Shown: piece by piece, positions 44,744 through 53,876 of the stretch
Position numbering within the stretch: position 1 is the first letter of the stretch
How the letters are laid out: each line of letters begins with the position of its first letter
Source of the DNA: Desulfoarculaceae bacterium
GTDB taxonomy: Bacteria; Desulfobacterota; Desulfobulbia; Desulfobulbales; Desulfocapsaceae
Reading direction: 5' to 3'
Length of the DNA: 64,000 nt
NCBI GenBank assembly: GCA_019429465.1
Contig: JAHYIV010000014.1
Coordinates: forward strand, 1-64,000
The notes under the pieces: model-generated
The model's input: the letters and a program-made list of their open reading frames with translations, nothing else
Told to the model about the DNA's origin: nothing
Databases searched by the model: none
Made by a program: the position numbers and the translations under genes

Positions 44744-44940
44744 ATGCCGCTGCTTGAGATAAAAAATCTTTCCTCTCAGGTGGACGGTGCAAAGATCATG
44801 GATGATAATTCATGACAAGGCAATGCCTCGGCCTCTTTTATCGCCCACTGCATCTTTCCTGGCGTCGAGCAGGTTGTCCATGCCATGGATGGAGTGATCG
44901 TCATCGGGGAAGGGGCGGAGATGCGCCGGTTCCGATCTGT
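44744..44940 (+). pseudogene. Remnant of a minimal sufC-sufB pair
   Basis: ATG 44744 opens MPLLEIKNLSSQVDGAKIMD then NS and a TGA. This resembles the first residues of SufC, the Fe-S assembly ATPase, cut before its P-loop. In the same frame the sequence continues QGNASASFIAHCIFPGVEQV then VHAMDGVIVIGEGAEMR. This resembles an internal block of the SufB/SufD-like protein of two-gene suf systems of archaea and anaerobes. Both pieces are too short to function, and the segment runs into the 3' end of the opposite kinase gene. Identification is from recalled motifs only. Confidence 0.45.
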
Positions 44941-46169
44941 TCCGGCAGGAGGATTACAGCCTCTGACCCCCATCCCTGGCCGGCTTGGAGACTAAGGGTG
45001 CCGCCATGCAGCTGGATCACCTTGTCGGCCATGGAGAGGCCGAGTCCCGCTCCGTACACCTTGGTGGTGAAGAAGGGCTCAAAGATCCGGGCCCGGAGGT
45101 TCTCCTGGATCCCGGCGCCATGGTCACGAATCCTGATCCGCAATGCTCCCTCCGCCCTTTCGAGAAAACACTCAATCGTCCCGCCACCCGGCAATGCCTC
45201 GATCCCGTTTTTGACTACATGGAGCAGGGCCTCCTCCATCAGTTTCCGATCAATGAAGAGGGTGGGTAGATCCGCCTGATCATGGATGAGCAGTTCGATG
45301 CCCTGTTCTGCCAACTCGGTCTTGAGCAGGCAGAGGATCGAACCGAGCAGGGCCCTGGGCTCGATCGGCTCCCGGCGCAGTTCAAGGGTACGGGTATAGG
45401 CGACGAAGCCGGCGAGGATGTTTTCCAGTCTGACCGCCTCGTGTTCAATCACCTTGAGATAGCGGGCCATCTTGGTCTCCGGCTCGCACAGGGCATGGAG
45501 CCGTTTGACCAGCCCGCCAAGTGAGGTGATGGGGTTGCGGATCTCGTGACCGAGTCTGACCGCCATGTTGTTCAGGGCATTGGTTCGCTCTGCCGCCACC
45601 AGGATTGACTTGTCCCGCTGGACTATCATATTCTCCCGGTGGATCTGGTCCTTCTGTTTCATCTCCTTGGAGACATCGGTGAGACAGCCAAAAGAGAGAC
45701 AGATCCCGTCCGCCCGCCATAGCTCAAGGACCGAGCTGTCCTTGAGCCAACTGGTCCCGGCAATGTTCATCTTGTAGATGGCCTCCATCCGTCCCGCCTG
45801 CAACCGGTGTTCGCGCAGGTCGTCCCTATCTTTCCGCAAGCGGCCGGAAGGGATGATTTTCTCGTGGACGTTGAGGTCGCCATCCTGGGAGCTGTAGGTC
45901 CGCTGGTCGAGCACCAGGGAGCGGAAACGGGCTGCGGCCTGATTGCCGGGGCAGTCCAGGAGGTGGAGAAGTTGTTGGCCGACAAACTCATACCAGAGTA
46001 TCTTCTCCCGCTCCTTCCAGGCCGCCACATAGACCATGGGGGCGAGCCCCAAACACTCGAAGGCCTCAAGACGTTCGATGGAGCGCCGCAGGTGCTGGCG
46101 CAAGGCCGGGGAGTAAGTTCCCCTGAGGATCCGTCCCGAATATTGTTCTGGAATCAACATCGCATCCAT
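44901..46169 (-). CDS. Sensor histidine kinase (cytosolic)
   Basis: This is a 422-residue protein without membrane segments. An N-terminal sensor region (about 1-175, with a PAS-like part ending FGCLTDVSKEMKQK) leads to a HisKA motif RLGHEIRNPITS with His208, and a HATPase domain with N-box HVVKNGIEALPGGG, DHGAGIQ and GAGLGLSMADKV. The sensor part resembles PAS-fold domains of kinases from related anaerobes. No response regulator gene is adjacent on its strand. Its 3' end overlaps a suf-like remnant. The signal is unknown. Confidence 0.85.
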   Translation of the reverse strand: MDAMLIPEQYSGRILRGTYSPALRQHLRRSIERLEAFECLGLAPMVYVAAWKEREKILWYEFVGQQLLHLLDCPGNQAAARFRSLVLDQRTYSSQDGDLNVHEKIIPSGRLRKDRDDLREHRLQAGRMEAIYKMNIAGTSWLKDSSVLELWRADGICLSFGCLTDVSKEMKQKDQIHRENMIVQRDKSILVAAERTNALNNMAVRLGHEIRNPITSLGGLVKRLHALCEPETKMARYLKVIEHEAVRLENILAGFVAYTRTLELRREPIEPRALLGSILCLLKTELAEQGIELLIHDQADLPTLFIDRKLMEEALLHVVKNGIEALPGGGTIECFLERAEGALRIRIRDHGAGIQENLRARIFEPFFTTKVYGAGLGLSMADKVIQLHGGTLSLQAGQGWGSEAVILLPEQIGTGASPPLPR

Positions 46170-46780
46170 CCTCCTTATCGCAATTCACGCCGCTCTTCGT
46201 TTGTGCCCGGTCTTTGCCATTGAACGCCTGCCCGTGTATGACAACCTCTGGTAGAATACCATCCGCCATACTTTTTCACCCTATCATAAAATTCTTACAG
46301 TACGGTAATTAGAAAGGTTGTTTGTCGGGATAAATTTGATTTTTCAGTAAGAGCTGAAAAATCAAATAATTACGTTTTAAGCTGAATGGCGTGACGCATG
46401 TATCCATGTTCCCCGGATTCCGCTACCGCTGCATCCAGGCTACGCATCTACGTAAACCGGGATCATGCAACAACAGCAGCCCGGATGAAATGCAATTGAA
46501 TACGGGGCAGGGTTTGAGGCTGCCATTGACTTTCAGTTTGCTCTTTTGATAGTGTTAATTGTGTCTCTCCTGATTCTGGCCTGAAAAAATGATTTCTTCT
46601 TACCCCGAATAGCGAGGTCGGTTTACCTGATATCATATTTAGCCGATGCTATACTTCTGTTGAGCTTGTCCGCCCTCATGGTCAAGAGCGGATTGCTCAA
46701 GCAGGATGACCCACTCACCTCACTGATACGTGCTGATTTTCTGCCCACTGATTGTCAGTAAACTGATCAAAGAGAGATTT
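46170..46780. other. Intergenic region between divergent kinase genes
   Basis: About 610 bases without a credible gene. It contains a perfect 14-bp inverted repeat ATTTGATTTTTCAG/CTGAAAAATCAAAT at 46334-46367 with a six-base loop. A separate segment at about 46417-46475 (CCCCGGATTCCGCTACCGCT then GCATCCAGGCTACG) resembles a dispersed repeat common in bacterial genomes. It probably carries promoters for both kinase operons. Confidence 0.5.
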
Positions 46781-49700
46781 ATGCATAGGAAGCCATTCAT
46801 GGTCGTGCTGCTGATTGCCTGCTTGTTCAGCGCCGCATTATCACCCCTTTCTGCCTTCGGTGCGGAACCGATAAGACTCGGCATCCTGGCCTTCCCCTTC
46901 AAGGCGCAGGCACTGGCGCAATGGCAACCGTTGACAGTCGTACTCAAACAGGCCATGCCGGAGCGTGATTTCGTGGTGGTCGCGCTCAGTCAATCCGAGT
47001 TGAATCAAGCCGTTGAATCCCGTCAGCTGGATTTTGTCCTCACCAATGGCGGACAGTATGTACTGCTGAGAAATCGTTACGGATTGTCTTCACCACTAGC
47101 CACCCTGGCTTCCAATGGAAACGGCCATTCCCTCACTGTTGCCGGTGGGGTCATTTTCAGTCGGGTGGGACAATCCCGTATCACCACGCTGAGTGATATC
47201 AAGGGCAAAACCGTCGCCGCCGTCGCCACCGAATCGCTGGAGGCCTATCAGATGCAGGCCTATGAACTCAGACGAGTGGGAATTCGTCTGCCGCAAGACG
47301 TCAAACTGCTCACCACCGGACTCCCTCATGACCAGGTCGTTGAGGCCGTACTGGCCGGTCGTGCCGATGTCGGTTTCTTACGCAGCGGCGTGCTGGAAGC
47401 CATGGTGCGGGACAGCAGGCTGGATATCAATCAGCTCAATATTATCAACCCTCAGGTTTTCCCCGATTTTCCGTTTCAGGTTTCCACCCGGCTTTATCCC
47501 TGGTGGCCGTTTGCCGCCATGCCCCATGTCGACGAAAATATCGCCAGGCATGTCGCCGCAGCGCTTTTCAAGCTGGAAGATAACACGGCCGTCACGAGCG
47601 CTATGGGCATGCACGGTTTTGTCGTACCTGCCGACTACCGGTCGGTGGAAGACGTGTTGCGGGAACTGCGCATGCCGCCTTTCGAAGTTGTACCTCCATT
47701 TACCCTGCAGGACGTCTGGGTACGCTATCGCTGGCAGACAATGGGGGCCTTGCTTACCAGTGGGGTGATTTTGCTCCTGGGGGTGAGTTTACTGCTTATG
47801 TACCGGATACTGGCAGTAAATTATAATATTGTGCTGCTGCACCAGCAAAAGCTGCAAGAGAGCGAGGAGAAGTTCCGCACCGTGGCGGACTACACCTATG
47901 ACTGGGAAATCTGGGAGGATCCAGCAGGCACCTGTCTTTATTGCTCCCCCTCCTGCGAACGTGTCACGGGATATTCGGCAGAAGCCTTCATGACTGACTC
48001 CGGCTTGCTGGCGCGGTTGATTTGTCATGAGGATCTGCCGCTATGGAAGGCCCATTATGCGGACGAGCACGACGTTACCAAGGTGCGGAAAATTACCAAG
48101 GCACACGCCAATCAGCTCGAATTTAGAATCCTCCATCAGGATGGTGAGGTCCGCTGGATCGGCCATATCTGTTACCATGTCTATGATGCGGAAGGGCGTG
48201 ATCTGGGCCGACGGATCTCGAACCGTGACATCACCGAGCGCAAGAAGACGGCGGAGGCCTTGCGGCAGAGCGTGGAGAGATTCCGTGACCTGGTCGAGTC
48301 GATGAATGACTGGATATGGGAAGTGGATCGGAACGGTCGCTATACCTATGTCAGCCCCAAGGTCGAAACCCTGCTGGGATACAAACAGGAAGAGGTGCTG
48401 GGAAAGTCACCGTTTGACTTCATGCCGCCGGATGAAGGGCAACGCGTCGGCAAAGTCTTCGGCGAGACCATTGCAAAACGCGCCCCCCTCATCGCCCTCG
48501 AGAATACCAATCTTCATAAGAATGGTCGGCTTGTGGTTCTGGAGACCAGCGCTGTCCCGTTTTTCGATCTGAATGGGAAATTTTGCGGGTATCGAGGTAT
48601 CGACCGCGACATCACTGAGCGTATGCAGATGTTGCAAGCCCTAGAAGAGGCGAACTTGCTGCTGGAGAAGGAACTGGTGGAGCGAAAGGCGGCAGAGCAG
48701 GAACTGCAGGTCGTCAACGAACAATTGTCGATCCTGCTGGATTCGTTACCGATTGCTATTCACCGCAGCCGGGCTGAAGGCGACTTTGCGCTGACCTATA
48801 TGTCTCATAATGTGGTCACTGTCACCGGTTATGAACCCGGGGACTTCATTGAAAAAAGCGATTTATGGATCACCCACATCCACCCCGACGATGCACCAGG
48901 CATTGACTCCGGGCGAACCATTCTCTTTGAAAAAGGAGCGAACACGTATGAATACCGCTGGCTGGCCGCTGACGGAAGCTACCGGTGGATTCAAGACTCC
49001 CGGAGGTTGATATGGTTTGAGGACGGCACGCCAAGTTATATAGTGGGGATATGGCAGGACATCACTGAACGCAAGCAGGTTGAAGAAAAAATCCGCAGGC
49101 TGAATGATGAATTGGGAGAAAGGGTGCAGGCACGGACCAAGCAACTGCTGGAGGCGCAAGAAGAGCTGGTGCGCAAGGAAAAACTGGCTTTGCTGGGACA
49201 GGTTGCCGGCAGTGTCGGTCACGAATTGCGCAACCCGCTGGGGGTGATGAACAATGCCGTCTACTTCCTGCAAACCGTGTTGGCGGAAGCGGATGAAACC
49301 ACCAGGGAATACCTGAACATCATCAAGAACGAGATCGCGGATGCTGATCGCATCGTCTCCGATCTGCTGGATGCCGTGCGTACCATGGAACCGCAGCCGG
49401 TAGCGGTAGATGTCAGGGAACTGATTGGCCAGACCTTGCGCCGGTATCTCTTGCCCTCCACGATGACCGTGACACTGGAGATTCCTGAAACGCTTCCCCC
49501 CGTATGGGTGGATGCCGAGCAAATGCAGCAGGTGTTCCGCAACCTCATCAGCAATGGCGTGGAGGCCATGGCGGAGGGCGGGACGCTGGCAATCAGTGCG
49601 CTTGAAAACAGGCAGGAGGATACGGTTACCGTCCATGTGCGCGACAACGGCAGCGGCATGACCCCGGAGGTGCTGGCTAAGATTTTTCAGCCGCTGTTTA

Positions 49701-49855
49701 CCACCAAGGCCCGCGGCATCGGGCTGGGGCTGGTGGTGGTAAAGAACCTGACCCGTGCCAACAGAGGGACGATCATGGTGCAGAGCGAGGTCGGCCAGGG
49801 CACGACGTTTACCGTCACGCTGCCCGCCATGCATTCTTCTCTCAAGGGAAGTTGA
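46781..49855 (+). CDS. Hybrid-sensing histidine kinase: PhnD-like binding domain, three PAS domains, kinase
   Basis: This is a 1024-residue membrane kinase. A signal peptide (1-26) leads to a periplasmic PhnD-type solute-binding domain (about 27-290: IRLGILAFPFKAQALAQWQP, FVLTNGGQYVLL, GRADVGFLRSGVLE), and a membrane helix follows at about 318-340. Three PAS domains (about 360-490, 494-620, 646-770) and HisKA (GHELRNP, His about 813) come next, then HATPase (DNGSGM, FTTKARGIGLGL). It likely senses a small anion or phosphonate-like ligand. It heads a four-gene signalling run. Confidence 0.9.
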   Translation: MHRKPFMVVLLIACLFSAALSPLSAFGAEPIRLGILAFPFKAQALAQWQPLTVVLKQAMPERDFVVVALSQSELNQAVESRQLDFVLTNGGQYVLLRNRYGLSSPLATLASNGNGHSLTVAGGVIFSRVGQSRITTLSDIKGKTVAAVATESLEAYQMQAYELRRVGIRLPQDVKLLTTGLPHDQVVEAVLAGRADVGFLRSGVLEAMVRDSRLDINQLNIINPQVFPDFPFQVSTRLYPWWPFAAMPHVDENIARHVAAALFKLEDNTAVTSAMGMHGFVVPADYRSVEDVLRELRMPPFEVVPPFTLQDVWVRYRWQTMGALLTSGVILLLGVSLLLMYRILAVNYNIVLLHQQKLQESEEKFRTVADYTYDWEIWEDPAGTCLYCSPSCERVTGYSAEAFMTDSGLLARLICHEDLPLWKAHYADEHDVTKVRKITKAHANQLEFRILHQDGEVRWIGHICYHVYDAEGRDLGRRISNRDITERKKTAEALRQSVERFRDLVESMNDWIWEVDRNGRYTYVSPKVETLLGYKQEEVLGKSPFDFMPPDEGQRVGKVFGETIAKRAPLIALENTNLHKNGRLVVLETSAVPFFDLNGKFCGYRGIDRDITERMQMLQALEEANLLLEKELVERKAAEQELQVVNEQLSILLDSLPIAIHRSRAEGDFALTYMSHNVVTVTGYEPGDFIEKSDLWITHIHPDDAPGIDSGRTILFEKGANTYEYRWLAADGSYRWIQDSRRLIWFEDGTPSYIVGIWQDITERKQVEEKIRRLNDELGERVQARTKQLLEAQEELVRKEKLALLGQVAGSVGHELRNPLGVMNNAVYFLQTVLAEADETTREYLNIIKNEIADADRIVSDLLDAVRTMEPQPVAVDVRELIGQTLRRYLLPSTMTVTLEIPETLPPVWVDAEQMQQVFRNLISNGVEAMAEGGTLAISALENRQEDTVTVHVRDNGSGMTPEVLAKIFQPLFTTKARGIGLGLVVVKNLTRANRGTIMVQSEVGQGTTFTVTLPAMHSSLKGS

Positions 49856-49937
49856 ATGTGTTCAAATTGAAGGGGATTGGCATGATGGGTGGCGCTTCAC
49901 TTCACGCGTCCTGCAAAACTAACCGCATACTCCAGTG

Positions 49938-51521
49938 ATGGATAACATGACCATACATGACAAGAACCAAAGGCCTAAGACAAGGATCCTTCTCAAGGCG
50001 AGCCAATACCCTCTGCTGCGTCAATTCTCAGTGATAAGCCTGGTGGCTATGCTTGTTATTGCCACTGGCCTGGTGTTTCTCTATAGGCAGGATCAACTGA
50101 GCGAACGCGATAAAATCGTCACTGACAATAACGAAAAAGCTGCAATGCATCTGATGCAGTTGCTGGATCAGCAGATGAATACCTTCGTTGCCATCAGTTA
50201 TGGGCTTGATTCCCAAGCCCTCCAGGCGAACCCGAATGTCGGATTAATCACTGAGGCGCTGGAAAGAGTTCGTGAACGCGACATCCTTAAGCTGAAGATA
50301 TTTAATCTGTCGGGAACAATCATCTACTCGACTGTTCAGAGTGAAATCGGCGGAACAAGCCGGAATCCAGCCATACTGGCAAAGGCACTGTCGGGCGAAG
50401 TGATACCCCGGCAAGCATTCCGTGATACGTTTACCAGCACAAATGGCGAGCTTCATAATGTTTATATAGCCTCGGTGTATATGCCTCTGATTCATGCTGG
50501 AGAACGCATTGGAGCCTTTGAAGTCTATACGGATGCCACCTTGTTTTTTGAACATGTCCAAGCGAACACCCTTCGAATCCTCCTTATTGTGTTCGGTGCC
50601 TTTGTTTTACTGTATGGCACGTTGTTTTTCTCCCTGTTCAGAGCTGATCGCGCAGTTGCCGAATGGCAGAAAGCAGCAATACGCGACATAACAGGGCGCA
50701 AGCAGGCTGAAGACAAAATCCGTCGGTTGAATGAAGAACTGGAACTCAGGGTGAAGGAGCGCACGGGGCAACTGCAGGAGGCCCAGGACGAGCTGGTGCG
50801 CAAGGAGAAACTGGCGCTGCTCGGCCAGGTGGCGGACACGGTGGGACATGAATTGCGCAATCCGCTGGGGGTAATGAGTAATGCCGTGTACTTCTTGCAG
50901 GCAGTACTCGTCGATGCGGATGAAAGCACCAGAGAATACCTCGGGATCATTGAGGAGGAGATTGCGAATTCGGAACGCATTGTCTCCGACCTGCAGGACG
51001 CCGTGCGCACCAAGCCGCCGAAGCTGGAAATAATGGTGGCCGCGGCATTGGTAGAGCAGACCTTGCGAAAATGCGATGTGCCTCCCTCTATCACCATCCG
51101 TCAGGTGGACATTGCGGAAACGCTATCCGTCATCCTGGTTGATCCGGTGCAAATGCAACAGGTGCTCTGGAACCTTATTGTTAATGGTCTGGAGGCCATG
51201 CCGGATGGAGGGACGCTGGAAATAAGCGTGAGCGCAGACAAGGTTGCGAAAACCGTAACAATGAGCATAAAGGATAGCGGTACCGGCATTGCCCCGGAGC
51301 AGCAGGCCAAACTTTTTCAGCCTATGTTTACCACCAAGTCGCGTCGCGTCGGACTGGGTCTGGCGGTGGTGAAGAACCTGACGGAGGCCAACGGCGGTAG
51401 TGTCGGGGTGGAGACCGTGCCGGGTAAAGGCAGCAGGTTTTTCGTCACGCTGCCGAGTGGCGAAGTTGACAGTGGCGTGATTCCTCATGCCACTGTCAAC
51501 GAGGAAGGGGAAAGAACATGA
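49938..51521 (+). CDS. Membrane sensor histidine kinase
   Basis: This is a 527-residue protein with two membrane helices (about 31-50 and 213-235) around a periplasmic sensor (about 51-212, Cache-like by layout: RDILKLKIFNLSGTIIYSTV). A short PAS-tail linker (IRDITGRKQAEDK), HisKA (GHELRNPLGVMSNAVYFLQ, His about 303) and HATPase (DSGTGIAPEQQ, RVGLGLAVVKNL) follow. The transmitter is strikingly like that of the preceding kinase (shared KLALLGQVA...VGHELRNPLGVM). Its stop overlaps the next gene as ATGA. Confidence 0.9.
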   Translation: MDNMTIHDKNQRPKTRILLKASQYPLLRQFSVISLVAMLVIATGLVFLYRQDQLSERDKIVTDNNEKAAMHLMQLLDQQMNTFVAISYGLDSQALQANPNVGLITEALERVRERDILKLKIFNLSGTIIYSTVQSEIGGTSRNPAILAKALSGEVIPRQAFRDTFTSTNGELHNVYIASVYMPLIHAGERIGAFEVYTDATLFFEHVQANTLRILLIVFGAFVLLYGTLFFSLFRADRAVAEWQKAAIRDITGRKQAEDKIRRLNEELELRVKERTGQLQEAQDELVRKEKLALLGQVADTVGHELRNPLGVMSNAVYFLQAVLVDADESTREYLGIIEEEIANSERIVSDLQDAVRTKPPKLEIMVAAALVEQTLRKCDVPPSITIRQVDIAETLSVILVDPVQMQQVLWNLIVNGLEAMPDGGTLEISVSADKVAKTVTMSIKDSGTGIAPEQQAKLFQPMFTTKSRRVGLGLAVVKNLTEANGGSVGVETVPGKGSRFFVTLPSGEVDSGVIPHATVNEEGERT

Positions 51522-52261
51522 AAATTTTAGTGGTGGATGATGACCGGCTGATTGTTAAAACGACGTGCGACATCCTGAAAATCAAGGGGCATGAACCCAT
51601 CGCCGCCTACTCGGGCGAGGAGGGTGTGGAGAAGGTCAAGAGTGGCCAGCCGGATTGTGTCTTTATGGACATCAAGATGACCGGTATCAACGGCGTGGAG
51701 GCCATGAAACGGATGCAGGAGATCGTGCCGGACCTCCCTGTCCTGCTGGTCAGCGCCTACGCGACAGAAGAGCTCGTGGCCGAGGCGAAAAACGCCGGCG
51801 CCTATGCCATCATGAGCAAGCCGCTCAACTTTCCCCGGATCCTTTCCTTCCTGTCCCTGTTGCGCAAGGAGGAGATTATACTGGTGGTGGACGACGAACC
51901 GATTTTTTACCAGAACTTGAAGGATGTTTTGCCCCTGCGGGGATTCCAGGTGGAGATGGTAAGCGAGCCCCGGTACGTATTGGGCCATCTGGAGAATACT
52001 TACAAGCTCGCCATTATTCTCGTGGTCAAGATGGGGGTGGTGAACGTCACGGAGGTGCTGAAAGAGGTGCGGGCCAAGTATCCTTCCAAGCCGGTAGTGC
52101 TGGTAACCGGCTATCCCCGGGAAATGGGGGATGCCATCGACAAGGGGTGCAGGCTAGGTATCTACACCTGCCTTTATAAACCCTTTGCAATGGATGACTT
52201 GTTCGGGGTGATTGAAGACATCCGCATCAAGAAGCTGCAAGGCCTGCTGGTCTCGGCGTAA
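51518..52261 (+). CDS. Double-receiver response regulator, second receiver degenerate
   Basis: This 247-residue protein has two receiver domains. The first (1-115) has VVDDDR, the phosphoacceptor Asp in FMDIKMTG (about 51), VSAYAT and SKPL. The second (about 118-245) has VVDDEP and KPF, but the acceptor position reads ILVVKMGVVN, with Val in place of Asp. The second domain is therefore probably not phosphorylated and may serve as a binding or dimer module. There is no output domain. The ATGA overlap with the upstream kinase implies coupled translation and a cognate pair. Confidence 0.88.
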   Translation: MKILVVDDDRLIVKTTCDILKIKGHEPIAAYSGEEGVEKVKSGQPDCVFMDIKMTGINGVEAMKRMQEIVPDLPVLLVSAYATEELVAEAKNAGAYAIMSKPLNFPRILSFLSLLRKEEIILVVDDEPIFYQNLKDVLPLRGFQVEMVSEPRYVLGHLENTYKLAIILVVKMGVVNVTEVLKEVRAKYPSKPVVLVTGYPREMGDAIDKGCRLGIYTCLYKPFAMDDLFGVIEDIRIKKLQGLLVSA

Positions 52262-52274
52262 CCGGAGAAGAGCT

Positions 52275-53489
52275 ATGAATGTAAAAGAAAAAATCCTGGT
52301 GGTGGATGATGACCCGCACATCAGGAAGACGCTGGCCGACATCCTGAAGGTCAAGGGGTATGAAACTGCTATCGCCGGTACCGGTGCCGAGGCTATTGCA
52401 GCGGCAGAGCAAGGGGATATCAGTCTGGCCCTGATTGATCTGATACTGCCGGACATGCCCGGGCTTGAGGTCATGGCATACATCAGGATGATCTCGCCGT
52501 TTACGGAGATAATCATTCTGACCGGGCATGCCTCTCTGGACACCGCCATCAAGGCGACCGGGCAGGGCGCATTTTCCTACCGCATCAAACCATACAATAT
52601 GGATGAATTGTTACAGGACATCAGGCATGGGGTCGAGCGCCGCCAGGCAAAGGAGGAAATTCTTCGACTGGCCTCATTTCCCGGGTTGCACCCCAGTCCG
52701 GTGATCGAACTTGACTCTGCCGGGGAGGTTTCCTATCTCAATCCGGCAGCCGAGAGAGTGTTCCCAGATTTGGGAGTGCTGGGGAAATTACATCCTTTGC
52801 TGCAGTGCTCGGCGGAGTTGTTCGAGGACTTGCGGCTAGGCAGACAACGAGGAGAAACACTCCATGAAGTTGAGGTGGGAGATGCAACGTATGAACTGCA
52901 TATTTACTACGTTCAGGATGTCGACCTTCTTCGCATCTATGTGATGGACATCACGAAACGCAAACGAAATGAGGAGGAGATCTATCTCCTCGCCACCACC
53001 GACAGTCTGACTGGCATCACCAACCGCCGGGAGTTCACCACGATCCTGGAGAGGGAAATGGATCAGGCCAAAAGGTATGGCACGCCCATGGCCTTAGTTA
53101 TGTACGATCTTGATAACTTCAAAAACGTGAATGATACCTTCGGTCATGATGTCGGCGACTATGTATTGCAGACTGTCACCGGACTGGTGAAGCAAAATAT
53201 CCGCGCAACTGATATCGTGGCACGGTGGGGAGGGGAAGAGTTCATGGTGCTGATGCCGCAAGCGGACATCCAGTCGGCCAGAAATACGGCTGAGAAGCTG
53301 CGGTTGGCAATCGCCGGTCATCATTTCGATCAGATAAATGAACTGACGGTCAGTTTTGGGGTCGTCATCTTCGAGGCGCAGGATGATCTGACTTCACTGC
53401 TGAAAAGGGCGGACGACGCGCTCTACCTGGCGAAAAAGCGAGGCAGGAATCGTGTCGAGATACTGACCCGTGAGATTGCGTCTCATTGA
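52275..53489 (+). CDS. Response regulator with PAS-like and GGDEF (diguanylate cyclase) domains
   Basis: This is a 404-residue protein. The receiver (1-120) has VVDDDPH, the acceptor Asp54 in LIDLILPDMPG and KPYNMDEL. A PAS-like segment (about 130-230, PVIELDSAGEVSYLNPAAER) precedes a GGDEF domain with DSLTGITNRREF, DNFKNVNDTFGH and the active site GGEEF (319-323). An inhibitory I-site RATD (310-313) lies five residues before it. It should make cyclic-di-GMP when phosphorylated and be subject to product inhibition. GGAGA before ATG 52275 sets the start. It is the output of the two upstream kinases, inferred from operon order. Confidence 0.92.
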   Translation: MNVKEKILVVDDDPHIRKTLADILKVKGYETAIAGTGAEAIAAAEQGDISLALIDLILPDMPGLEVMAYIRMISPFTEIIILTGHASLDTAIKATGQGAFSYRIKPYNMDELLQDIRHGVERRQAKEEILRLASFPGLHPSPVIELDSAGEVSYLNPAAERVFPDLGVLGKLHPLLQCSAELFEDLRLGRQRGETLHEVEVGDATYELHIYYVQDVDLLRIYVMDITKRKRNEEEIYLLATTDSLTGITNRREFTTILEREMDQAKRYGTPMALVMYDLDNFKNVNDTFGHDVGDYVLQTVTGLVKQNIRATDIVARWGGEEFMVLMPQADIQSARNTAEKLRLAIAGHHFDQINELTVSFGVVIFEAQDDLTSLLKRADDALYLAKKRGRNRVEILTREIASH

Positions 53490-53876
53490 GGAGACAGGAC
53501 TTTTTCCCCCTTCTTTGCTGTCGCCAGACCAGGGCACCAGTAAGGCTTGGGGGCGCGGAAATACTAACACCTGAATCCTGCAATTATCCGGCATTCGGGC
53601 CATCTTTGACCGTACCTCAATTGCAAAATCCTCGATGTAGCGCAACTACATATGCTGTTTTACTCAATCGGTGCAGCCAGATATGGCCCAAATCCAGTCG
53701 CAATTCAGATACAACAGTATTTTCCGGTCCTAATGACGTCCGGTCTGCCGCTCCCATCATATCTCTTTGAATCTTATGGTGAATATGTTTTAATAACCAG
53801 GTCGGTAAAGACCAATAGCCTCAAAAACTTCCGGAGCCTTGCAAACGACCTTGTCACTCTCTTCACAGGAATCACC
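53490..53876. other. Intergenic region
   Basis: About 387 bases between the GGDEF regulator and the DUF2156 gene. An open frame continuous with DUF2156 reaches up to 53652, but its translation is unlike the family and the ribosome site is at 53867. No repeat, terminator with a T-run, or RNA gene is recognised. Confidence 0.4.
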
